Part shown: piece after piece, positions 1-7,168 of the stretch
Layout of the letters: each line of letters begins with the position of its first letter
How positions within the stretch are numbered: the first letter of the stretch is position 1
NCBI RefSeq assembly: GCF_020782115.1
Contig: NZ_JAJGMW010000020.1
Coordinates: 1-64,000, forward strand
Origin: Leeuwenhoekiella parthenopeia
Lineage (GTDB): Bacteria > Bacteroidota > Bacteroidia > Flavobacteriales > Flavobacteriaceae
Direction of reading: 5' to 3'
DNA length: 64,000 nt
The notes under the pieces: model-generated
The model's input: the letters and a program-made list of their open reading frames with translations, nothing else
Database searches by the model: none
What the model was told of the DNA's origin: nothing
Made by a program: the position numbers and the translations under genes

Positions 1-128
1 CAACCTGCTCACAGTATGAGAGCCTCTTATTAAAGTATTGCTCATAGTGCCAAATTATAGATTTTTTCGCAATACTAAAGTTCTGCAATAAATTGCAGGG
101 TTTTAAACCCTTACCTGAGACCAATAAA

Positions 129-793
129 ATGCCACAACCCAAACTCCTCCTTTTTGACGTAAACGAAACCCTGCTTGACCTCAAGCCCCTGGCACGGCGA
201 ATCAATACCACATTGAGCAACAATCTGGCTTTTGATCTTTGGTTTAGCAGTCTTTTGCATTACTCACTGGTGGAAACGACCACAGGAAATCACGAGGATT
301 TTAGCAGAATTGCCAAGGCAACTTTTGAGATGACCGCTTTAAAATTTAAAAAAGTAGTACCCGAAGAAGAAATCGAGTCCATTTTGGGGTTGATAAAAAA
401 ACTACCCCCACATCCCGATACGGTAGAAGCTTTACAGGTTTTGAAGCAAAAAGGCTTTCGGCTGGCTGCGCTTACCAATGGAAATCCAACCGTCGCTCAG
501 GCGCAACTCACTTTTGCAGAAATCAACCAGTTCTTTGAACGTATTTTTAGCGTGGATGAAGCGCGGGCATTTAAACCCAATCCAAAGCCGTATGTCTTCG
601 TTCTCGATCAATTAAAGGTCAAAGCTCAGGAAAGTTTGATGGTCGCTGCGCACGGCTGGATATCACCGGCGCTAAGCGTGCCGGTCTTCAAACCGCATTC
701 ATTGCACGGGATGGTAAGTTCAAATATCCACTGGCCGAAGCACCTACCTTTGATTGTAAAGACCTCAAAGATTTAGTTAAACGTTTGTCCTGA
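129..793 (+). pseudogene. Haloacid dehalogenase type II-like hydrolase, frameshifted near the 3' end
   Basis: HAD-superfamily hydrolase of the haloacid dehalogenase type II kind. The chosen ATG at 129 is followed shortly by motif I DVNETLLD; motif II TNG and the motif III Lys (FKPNPKPY) follow. The reading frame is intact to AHGW at 651-659. Continuing in that frame gives a non-homologous tail ending at 776. Moving back one base (codon GAT at 659-661) restores the expected family C-terminus, DITGAKRAGLQTAF and onward, to a TGA at 791-793. This is what loss of one G from a GGG run at 657-659 would do. The restored protein would be about 221 residues. It could be a real recent pseudogene or a sequencing error. 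The restored end overlaps the convergent gene by 21 bases. Family assignment is firm; the substrate is unknown. Confidence 0.85.
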
Positions 794-1906
794 ATTGATA
801 ACTCCCGGGCTTTGGGTATCAGGCCCGTCCCAGTCAAAATCTGCATAGGCATTACCCGTTCCTATTAATTTTAAACTATAGCCTATGGGTACATCACCTG
901 GCATGGAAACACCAATATCTGTAGCCGTCATTCCGGCTGCAGGCCCTGTGGTAGCTGTAAAACTTCCTTCGTAACTCAAAAACTGCATTACATTACCTAA
1001 AGGATCAACCAGCGCAATCCCATCAGGACCGTTTTGCATATTAAGCGGAATTTTCATCGTACCATAACCGGCCTGTTGATTTGGGATTGCTCCACTTAAA
1101 GCCACGGCTTTTATAATAGTTCCGTTTGAACCGTTGTAATGCACAATTTGATAGCCGCTAACATCTAATGCATTCCCGGCAACCTCAACGAATTCATCGG
1201 CAGTAATATCAGAACCCGTATTTTCGTAGCGAAATTCATTGATCCACAATTTCTGATCGTCATCAATGACACCTAATGTATGCGTATTTTGAGAACCTAT
1301 TTGTGGTGTGCCATCACCCCCGGCTATACTCTCAATCGTAAATACGATGTTTGAATTTCCCTGAATAGCCGTATTGTCTAAATACGAAAAGGCTGAAGAG
1401 GTTGTAAAGCTGTCATAGCTACGCGAAACGGTAATAGTAACCGGCCCGTTTTGTACCAAATGGGTATAATCGCTAGCACTCACGGTAAGCACCAGACTAT
1501 TAAAGGGCGAAGGGTTTTCAATAGAAAATGAAAGCGGGATACCACCGGAATTTTCGAGTATCGTTTGTCTGGCAGTGGTAAAAGATACTGTAGCAGACTC
1601 CGAAGAGGTACTTAAACAATAGACATTCTTAAACTGAATCCCATCCCACATTTTCAGGCAGCGCTCTACACCCTCTTCATTGTAAAAAACCACGAGACCA
1701 ATATCGGCAAGCGTTGCACGTGAAGCAATGTCATTTAAGGCAGCAAGAGTGGAAACCCTTGGCGGCATCAGACCTCTAAAACCTCCGTCTGATGATTCGC
1801 TGCTGATCTCAAGCATAGAAGCGGGACTCGGTGTAGTGGTACCAATACCTACCTGAGCCTGAATTGAAAAACTTAATAACGCTAAAACGAGATAAAAAAC
1901 TTTCAT
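773..1906 (-). CDS. Secreted lamin-tail-domain surface protein
   Basis: Exported protein of 377 residues. A signal peptide occupies residues 1-17 and is followed by Gln18. The mature N-terminus has the QVGIGTTTPSPASMLEI type of head common at the start of Bacteroidota surface proteins, then a segment ending in a Trp-rich strand (MWDGIQFKNVYC). Residues of about 105-215 look like a beta-sandwich. The C-terminal part (WINEFRYENTGSDITADEFVEVAG, about 228 onward) matches the lamin tail domain fold, with NEF and EFVE signatures. No type IX sorting domain is seen after it. The function is probably adhesive or structural, which is inferred from the domain only. It converges on the frameshifted HAD gene. 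Confidence 0.8.
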   Translation of the reverse strand: MKVFYLVLALLSFSIQAQVGIGTTTPSPASMLEISSESSDGGFRGLMPPRVSTLAALNDIASRATLADIGLVVFYNEEGVERCLKMWDGIQFKNVYCLSTSSESATVSFTTARQTILENSGGIPLSFSIENPSPFNSLVLTVSASDYTHLVQNGPVTITVSRSYDSFTTSSAFSYLDNTAIQGNSNIVFTIESIAGGDGTPQIGSQNTHTLGVIDDDQKLWINEFRYENTGSDITADEFVEVAGNALDVSGYQIVHYNGSNGTIIKAVALSGAIPNQQAGYGTMKIPLNMQNGPDGIALVDPLGNVMQFLSYEGSFTATTGPAAGMTATDIGVSMPGDVPIGYSLKLIGTGNAYADFDWDGPDTQSPGVINSGQTFN

Positions 1907-2032
1907 ACCTACCTATTTAAGTCAATAAATGGTAAGTCAAGTTTTAAAGTTGTGTAGGGCCAACGTATAGGTAGTTGGGTATCACCAATTTAAAAAATTA
2001 TTAAATACGAAAATCAGAAATTTTGTGTCTTC

Positions 2033-3484
2033 CTATTTTTCATTATCAACATCAAAAGCTGCATCAGGTTGTTTATCAGGATTGTAATTAAACAAGCCTT
2101 CACCTTTCGCGATTACGGAAGAAACCGTAGCATCACCGGTAACATTTACCACCGTTCTGCACATATCTAAAATACGATCTACAGGAAAGATAATCCCTAT
2201 CCACGCCGGGTTTAAACCTACAGATTCTAAAACGATAATGAGCATCACCAGACCTGCACTGGGCACTGCCGCAGAACCTATAGACGCAAGAGTAGCCGTT
2301 AAAACAATGGTTAATTGCTGCCCTAAAGTCAAATCAATCATATGCAGTTGTGCCAAAAAGACCACGGCAACCGCCTGATACAGGCAGGTTCCGTCCATAT
2401 TTACGGTAGCACCAATGGGAAGTACAAAACTGGTCACTTTCTTATCAACGCCCAGGTTATCCTCTACACATTCCATCGTAACCGGAAGCGTCGCAGCACT
2501 ACTCGAAGTCGAAAAAGCAAGCGTTTGTGCTGGTCCCATCGCTCTGAAAAAACCGAAATAGGAAACCTTTCGCACAAATATTTTAAATATGAGCGGATAG
2601 ATTACAAAAATCATCAGTGCCAAACCAAGAACTACTGTGAGTGAATACCAACTTAAACCTTTAAATATTTCGACCACTTTACCTATATCGTTACCGGCCA
2701 TTTGACTCACGACACCGGCAAGCAAGGCGAAAACAAAAAACGGCGCTGCCTGCATTGTGAGGTCAACCATTTTGAGGAATACCTCCATAATACCATCAAC
2801 CGCACGTGTTACGGGAGCCGACTTTTTAGGGTCGATAAACAGCATACTTACCCCGAAAAATAATCCGAAGAAAATCACTTGAAGCATCAGACCGTTATCG
2901 GCTAAAGAATTGAAAAAGTTATCGGGAACAATGTCTACCAGCGGTTGAAGGGGTCCGGCATCTTTAGTAGCATTGGCAGTTGCCATCTTATCATTTACTG
3001 AGGCATCCTGAAGCTCACTTCGCGAAAGATCTGAAATTTCTTTGGCCCGATCCATAAATTCAGGATCCTGTAAATAGTTGATTCCATCTTTGATCACATA
3101 GCCCTCATTGGCAGCCCAAATCTCATAACCAATACGGTTATCAATTCGGCTTTGCTCATCTACCAGTTTCCCGGGACCGATAAGGTTTACCAGAAAAAGT
3201 CCCATTCCCACTGCAAGGACGGTAGTAACCAGATAAGCCAGAAGGGTCTTCCCCCCCATTCTACCCAGACTGGCCGGGTCGCCCAGATTTGCAACACCAC
3301 TTATAATTGAAAAAAGCACAAGAGGCACTGCGATTAATTTTAGCAAATTGATGAAGATTTCACCAAAAGGCGCGATCCAGTCGATGGTAAATTGGCTCCA
3401 GCCTAGTTTACTGGAAATTAATGCCCAAATAATACCCAGAACCAGACCTATTATAATCTTCCAGTGCAGTGCAAGTTTTTTCAT
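2033..3484 (-). CDS. Dicarboxylate/amino acid:cation symporter (DAACS family)
   Basis: Inner-membrane secondary transporter of 483 residues, a usual length for the glutamate/C4-dicarboxylate:cation symporter (SLC1/GltP/DctA) family. The serine-rich re-entrant loop FSTSSSAATLPVT and the following NMDGT motif, both involved in substrate and Na+/H+ binding, are present. A second hairpin-like stretch ASIGSAAVPSAG and the DRILDMCRTVVNVTGD segment of TM8 also match. Several hydrophobic helices are evident from residue 10 on. A periplasmic insert at about 110-180 is longer than in E. coli GltP. It is monocistronic by spacing. Whether it takes glutamate, aspartate or C4 acids cannot be told from sequence alone. 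Confidence 0.93.
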   Translation of the reverse strand: MKKLALHWKIIIGLVLGIIWALISSKLGWSQFTIDWIAPFGEIFINLLKLIAVPLVLFSIISGVANLGDPASLGRMGGKTLLAYLVTTVLAVGMGLFLVNLIGPGKLVDEQSRIDNRIGYEIWAANEGYVIKDGINYLQDPEFMDRAKEISDLSRSELQDASVNDKMATANATKDAGPLQPLVDIVPDNFFNSLADNGLMLQVIFFGLFFGVSMLFIDPKKSAPVTRAVDGIMEVFLKMVDLTMQAAPFFVFALLAGVVSQMAGNDIGKVVEIFKGLSWYSLTVVLGLALMIFVIYPLIFKIFVRKVSYFGFFRAMGPAQTLAFSTSSSAATLPVTMECVEDNLGVDKKVTSFVLPIGATVNMDGTCLYQAVAVVFLAQLHMIDLTLGQQLTIVLTATLASIGSAAVPSAGLVMLIIVLESVGLNPAWIGIIFPVDRILDMCRTVVNVTGDATVSSVIAKGEGLFNYNPDKQPDAAFDVDNEK

Positions 3485-3565
3485 GAATTGATGTTTAGTG
3501 TATTGAATTAGCCTTAAGGCGAAAGATAAACAAAAATCGATTTATTTTAAACCGATGCTTATGGA

Positions 3566-4018
3566 TTAAGCCAATCTTTGATCCCAGAAATAATCTTCGG
3601 TCCTGACCAGAGAGACTTTTTTAGAGAATTCCGGGTGTGAGGTATTGATGATAAAATTGTATTCCTGGGGGATCACCGCTGAAGGCACTTTTAAAATCAG
3701 GCTGCGTTTAGAACGGTACCATTCTGAGCCCATTTGCTGCAACTGAGGGTAAGCGAATAGTCCGCGCCAGTTTAGCGGAAGCATTTCCTTCTTCAACTCC
3801 TCATAAAGCGAACTGTCATCTGCTAAAGAAATGACCATGACCTTGTAATGAGTTCCTGTTTGAATAGCCATACGGTTCACTACAAGCTCCAGAGAAGCCA
3901 ATGCCCTGCTACCCGAGGTGTAAAGTACATTTTCCCCGGCCCGGTTCCATCGAGCTTCAGCTCCTGAACAGGTTAAAGCATTCGCGTAGTGTTCTGCCGA
4001 GATGCGATAGACTTCCAT
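3566..4018 (-). CDS. RES-domain toxin (NAD+-degrading type) of a RES/Xre pair
   Basis: Protein of 150 residues spanning a full RES domain: VYRIS near the N-terminus, a GxARWN segment (residues 19-25), and YTSGSRALASLELVV around 33-47, which carries the conserved Arg/Tyr/Glu pattern. Characterised RES toxins degrade NAD+ in the cytoplasm and are held inactive by a cognate Xre/MbcA/ParS-type antitoxin. That antitoxin gene lies 8 bases upstream on the same strand, so the two form one operon in antitoxin-toxin order. The C-terminus (HPEFSKKV...DYFWDQRL) is typical of the family. No damage is visible. The activity is inferred from family knowledge. Confidence 0.9.
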   Translation of the reverse strand: MEVYRISAEHYANALTCSGAEARWNRAGENVLYTSGSRALASLELVVNRMAIQTGTHYKVMVISLADDSSLYEELKKEMLPLNWRGLFAYPQLQQMGSEWYRSKRSLILKVPSAVIPQEYNFIINTSHPEFSKKVSLVRTEDYFWDQRLA

Positions 4019-4026
4019 CTCAAAAC

Positions 4027-4446
4027 TTAAACGTTATCCCCAAACTCCATCCCGGTAAGACGGTTGTCAATAAACTTCGTGCCGCTGTAGGTGTTTAAAA
4101 AACTGGATGGGGCCTTTTTATCAAAAAAGAAATTAGGCTTTTTAAGCCAATCTGAAAATGCTTCAAATGAACCAAAGACAGCTTTTCCGTGATTGAACAG
4201 GGCAATAAGCAATACAATCTTTTCCTGAACGTGATCTTTTATAACTGTATGATTGCTCTTATAATTTCTTAAGGTCTTAACGTTGACATTGAGCCATTCT
4301 GCAATTTCCGCCTCATTAAAATGGGCCATTTCCCGAAGTTTATCTAAGGTAGCAACATCAACAACGGTATGCTCCAGATAATATATAACCGCCGCTTCAT
4401 TGAGCGCTAAGGGTGTTTTATCAAACTCTGTATAGCTCATAATCAA
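4027..4446 (-). CDS. Xre/MbcA/ParS-type antitoxin of the RES/Xre pair
   Basis: Protein of 139 residues. An N-terminal helical Xre-like DNA-binding region (about 30-65, containing FNEAEIAEWLNVNVKTLRNY) precedes a C-terminal toxin-binding domain of the DUF2384 type (HGKAVFGSFEAFSDWL, then the terminal segment FIDNRLTGMEFGDNV). In the family the C-terminal domain blocks the toxin active site while the HTH represses the operon. The start could be either of two nearby ATGs (MIMSY); the upstream one is used. An imperfect inverted repeat and a TAnnTTTG box lie within 40 bases upstream, consistent with autoregulation. Confidence 0.9.
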   Translation of the reverse strand: MIMSYTEFDKTPLALNEAAVIYYLEHTVVDVATLDKLREMAHFNEAEIAEWLNVNVKTLRNYKSNHTVIKDHVQEKIVLLIALFNHGKAVFGSFEAFSDWLKKPNFFFDKKAPSSFLNTYSGTKFIDNRLTGMEFGDNV

Positions 4447-4456
4447 CTTATTTACT

Positions 4457-4483
4457 CAAAAATAGGTATTTTTTCGTATCTAT
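4457..4483 (-). promoter_or_regulatory. Promoter box and candidate operator of the RES/Xre operon
   Basis: Read on the minus strand, TATTTTTG (4457-4464) matches the flavobacterial -7 consensus TAnnTTTG. Overlapping it is an imperfect inverted repeat, ATAGGTA (4462-4468) and TATCTAT (4477-4483), with 6 of 7 pairs matching and an 8-base spacer. Its position over the promoter suggests a binding site for the antitoxin; this is inference. Confidence 0.45.
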
Positions 4484-4513
4484 AAAAGCATTTTTACCTA
4501 AATAAATTGAACA

Positions 4514-4546
4514 TAAAAAAACCTGAATGCTGCATTGCATTCAGGT
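4514..4546 (-). terminator. Rho-independent terminator downstream of aroC
   Basis: Stem CCTGAATGC (4522-4530) pairs with GCATTCAGG (4537-4545) around a 6-base loop. Read leftward, the stem is followed by a run of seven T, as expected for termination of the aroC transcript. Confidence 0.85.
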
Positions 4547-4573
4547 TTTAAGGTTTTTCGTTGTCGATTCTAA

Positions 4574-5638
4574 CTAGATCTTAGCCGCTTTGTTAATCAG
4601 CATATAATCTGCAAGTACCAGTGCAGCCATAGCTTCTACAATAGGCACCGCGCGTGGCACAACACAAGGATCGTGACGCCCTTTGCCTTGCATTTCGGTT
4701 TCGTTTCCTTCCTTATCTATGGTAGGCTGATTCTGCATAATAGTCGCTACCGGTTTAAAGGCAACTCTAAAATAAATATCCATACCGTTACTGATTCCAC
4801 CCTGAATACCGCCGCTTAGATTGGTTTTGGTGCTTCCGTCTTTATTAAACAGATCGTTGTGCTCACTGCCCAGCATAGAGGCTCCGTGGAAACCGCTACC
4901 GTATTCAAAACCTTTCACCGCATTAATCGAAAGCATCGCTTTACCCAACTCTGCGTGTAATTTATCGAAAACAGGTTCGCCCAGACCCACAGGTACATTT
5001 TGTATCACGCACATTACCGTCCCGCCAATGGTGTCACCGGCTTTGCGTATTTCCTTGATTTTATCGATCATTTTTTCGGCGAAGGCCTCGTCGGGACAAC
5101 GCACGATATTTGATTCAATCTTATCAAAATCAAGCTCCTGATAAGGCGTGGTCATACGTATATCACCCACCTGATCTACAAAAGCATTGATTTTGATATT
5201 TTTTAAAAATTGCTTGGCAATTGCTCCTGCCGCAACACGGCTAGCAGTCTCCCGTGCAGAAGACCGGCCTCCGCCACGGTAATCGCGTATTCCGTATTTC
5301 TGATCATAGGTATAATCAGCGTGAGAAGGACGATACGTGTCTTTTATATGGCTGTAGTCGTGAGATTTTTGATTGGTATTTACGATATTAAAACCAATAG
5401 GCGTCCCGGTAGTTTTTCCTTCAAAAATCCCTGAAAAAAAGTTCACACTGTCCGGCTCCTTGCGCTGTGTAACAATCTTAGACTGTCCCGGCTTACGACG
5501 TTCCATATCTTTATAGACCAAATCCAGATCGATCTCAACACCGGCCGGACAGCCGTCTATGATTCCTCCTATCGCCTCGCCGTGGGATTCCCCAAAAGTG
5601 GTAAGTGTGAATAATTTTCCGAAAGTATTACCTGCCAT
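4574..5638 (-). CDS. aroC: Chorismate synthase
   Basis: Cytoplasmic enzyme of 354 residues that converts 5-enolpyruvylshikimate-3-phosphate to chorismate, the last step of the shikimate pathway, using reduced FMN. The N-terminus [15 protein letters not shown] holds the family signature with the catalytic His. [14 protein letters not shown], the [18 protein letters not shown] signature and the C-terminal [18 protein letters not shown] motif are all intact. The length is normal. It stands alone, with a strong terminator 28 bases after the stop and the divergent phosphoesterase gene upstream. Confidence 0.98.
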   Translation of the reverse strand: MAGNTFGKLFTLTTFGESHGEAIGGIIDGCPAGVEIDLDLVYKDMERRKPGQSKIVTQRKEPDSVNFFSGIFEGKTTGTPIGFNIVNTNQKSHDYSHIKDTYRPSHADYTYDQKYGIRDYRGGGRSSARETASRVAAGAIAKQFLKNIKINAFVDQVGDIRMTTPYQELDFDKIESNIVRCPDEAFAEKMIDKIKEIRKAGDTIGGTVMCVIQNVPVGLGEPVFDKLHAELGKAMLSINAVKGFEYGSGFHGASMLGSEHNDLFNKDGSTKTNLSGGIQGGISNGMDIYFRVAFKPVATIMQNQPTIDKEGNETEMQGKGRHDPCVVPRAVPIVEAMAALVLADYMLINKAAKI

Positions 5639-5796
5639 AACGTGTATTTGAGCGGCGAAATTAAAATGTTTTCAGCTAAAAGCCTTGTTATTAATTGCCT
5701 ATTTGACCCTAAAAAGCTGAAAAGACTAAAATTATTTAATGCTCCCCTAATACTCAGGTAACACCAAATGAAGTAATTTGTTAAAAATCATATTCT

Positions 5797-6621
5797 TTGA
5801 AACGTAAAGTTGATCTTGTCATCCTCTCTGATGTGCATCTTGGCACTTATGGTTCACAGGCTAAAAACCTGGTAAACTACCTGCAAAGTATCAATCCTAA
5901 AACCCTTGTTCTCAACGGCGATATCATTGACATCTGGCAGTTTAGGAAACGTTATTTTCCCAAATCACATCTGCAGGTGATCAAAAAAATCATCTCGCTT
6001 GCTGCGAAAGGCACCAAAGTCTATTACATAACCGGCAATCACGATGAGAAGTTGCGCAAATTCAGTCCGGTGGAGCTGGGTAATATTTCGGTGCTTGATA
6101 AACTGGTTTTAAATCTGGACGGAAAAAAAGCCTGGATTTTCCACGGAGATGTATTTGATGCTTCGATACAGCACACCAAATGGATTGCAAAACTAGGCGG
6201 CTGGGGCTATGATTTTTTAATTGTGCTGAATAGTTTCATCAACTTCTGTTTGGTGCAACTTGGAAGACCGAAATATTCCCTTTCCAAAAAAATCAAGAAC
6301 AGTGTAAAAAAAGCGGTGAGCTTTATCACCAATTTTGAAGATACCGCCGCCGAACTCGCAATCGAAAACCACTTTGATTATGTCATCTGCGGGCACATTC
6401 ACCAGCCGCAAATGCGCGAGATAAAGACCGAAAAAGGTTCGTGCCTCTACCTCAACAGCGGCGACTGGATCGAGAACCTCACCGCTCTGGAATACCACAA
6501 AAAAACCTGGTCACTGATGGAATATGAAAAGCAAAATCTCGCTTTGGCTCAGGAAGACGAGTCGGTTAATACCGAGATTGACCCGATAAGTCTTTTGGCC
6601 TCCATAAAAATGATGAATTAA
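5797..6621 (+). CDS. UDP-2,3-diacylglucosamine diphosphatase-like metallophosphoesterase
   Basis: Calcineurin-like phosphoesterase of 274 residues resembling LpxH, the lipid A pathway enzyme that cleaves UDP-2,3-diacylglucosamine. All metal-binding blocks are visible in order: SDVHLG (11-16), NGDIID (about 41-46), GNHDE (about 77-81), HGDVFD (about 109-114) and CGHIHQP (about 202-208). The start is a TTG at 5797; an in-frame TAA at 5782 rules out a longer protein and no ATG lies between. The C-terminal 40 residues extend past the catalytic fold and are acidic. The last four bases overlap the convergent lipoprotein gene. The exact substrate is not proven by sequence. Confidence 0.88.
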   Translation: MKRKVDLVILSDVHLGTYGSQAKNLVNYLQSINPKTLVLNGDIIDIWQFRKRYFPKSHLQVIKKIISLAAKGTKVYYITGNHDEKLRKFSPVELGNISVLDKLVLNLDGKKAWIFHGDVFDASIQHTKWIAKLGGWGYDFLIVLNSFINFCLVQLGRPKYSLSKKIKNSVKKAVSFITNFEDTAAELAIENHFDYVICGHIHQPQMREIKTEKGSCLYLNSGDWIENLTALEYHKKTWSLMEYEKQNLALAQEDESVNTEIDPISLLASIKMMN

Positions 6622-7109
6622 TCCTCAAGTCTGGAATAGATGATTTTGTCAATACAATTTTCGGTTGGCCCACATGGAGGAAAATCGATGGTGAGTAGAG
6701 ATTTATTTTCAGTAATCTCATAGCCCACAGCCTGGCGCTCTGAGATATCCCGAATATCCAAATCCTCAAGGGCTGGCAGATAAGCCGGTGTTCCTGCTTC
6801 TATGTAAAATTGTTTTGTTGTGAAAAAGATAATAGAATCTCTGGTTAACTCATAGTCCCCCGAAACCTTATAATCATAACCCAATAATTCATTGCTTTCT
6901 GAATTCCTGAAGGTGCTCACTCCTTCAAAAGTGCCGTCTCCTCTAAAGGTGTAGGTAAATCGATATAAAGTTGCACCTTCATCCAATTCGCTTCCGTTAA
7001 ACCAGTCCCCTTTAAGATTGGCAGTTTCCGGGTTAATCAGATCCTGATCATCCTGATCGCAAGAGATTATAAATACAGCTAGAAGCGCAATTAAGATTAA
7101 ATTTTTCAT
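6618..7109 (-). CDS. Small lipoprotein, lipocalin-like by appearance
   Basis: The start is taken at 7109 (MKNLILIALLAVFIISC), 12 codons inside the longest frame, because it gives a clean lipoprotein signal with Cys17. The mature protein is about 145 residues and begins with an acidic DQDDQD linker. It then shows a strand-rich region (LKGDWFNGS, YRFTYTFRGDGTFEGVSTF, YKVSGDYEL) like the lipocalin-type lipoproteins of Bacteroidota that start with a GxW strand. Two Cys residues near the C-terminus (PPCGPTENC) may form a disulfide. Its function is not known. Its stop codon overlaps that of the convergent phosphoesterase gene. Confidence 0.8.
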   Translation of the reverse strand: MKNLILIALLAVFIISCDQDDQDLINPETANLKGDWFNGSELDEGATLYRFTYTFRGDGTFEGVSTFRNSESNELLGYDYKVSGDYELTRDSIIFFTTKQFYIEAGTPAYLPALEDLDIRDISERQAVGYEITENKSLLTIDFPPCGPTENCIDKIIYSRLED

Positions 7110-7168
7110 GGGTTGATTGATTAGATGTTCCCCACTTAGATACACGTATTCTCAACAGGTTGCGTAGC

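Noticed and set aside
1-128. Left edge of the window searched for a gene end or RNA
   Set aside because: No ORF, hairpin with T-run or known RNA pattern was found; only a short GGGTTT-T-AAACCC palindrome at about 98-110.
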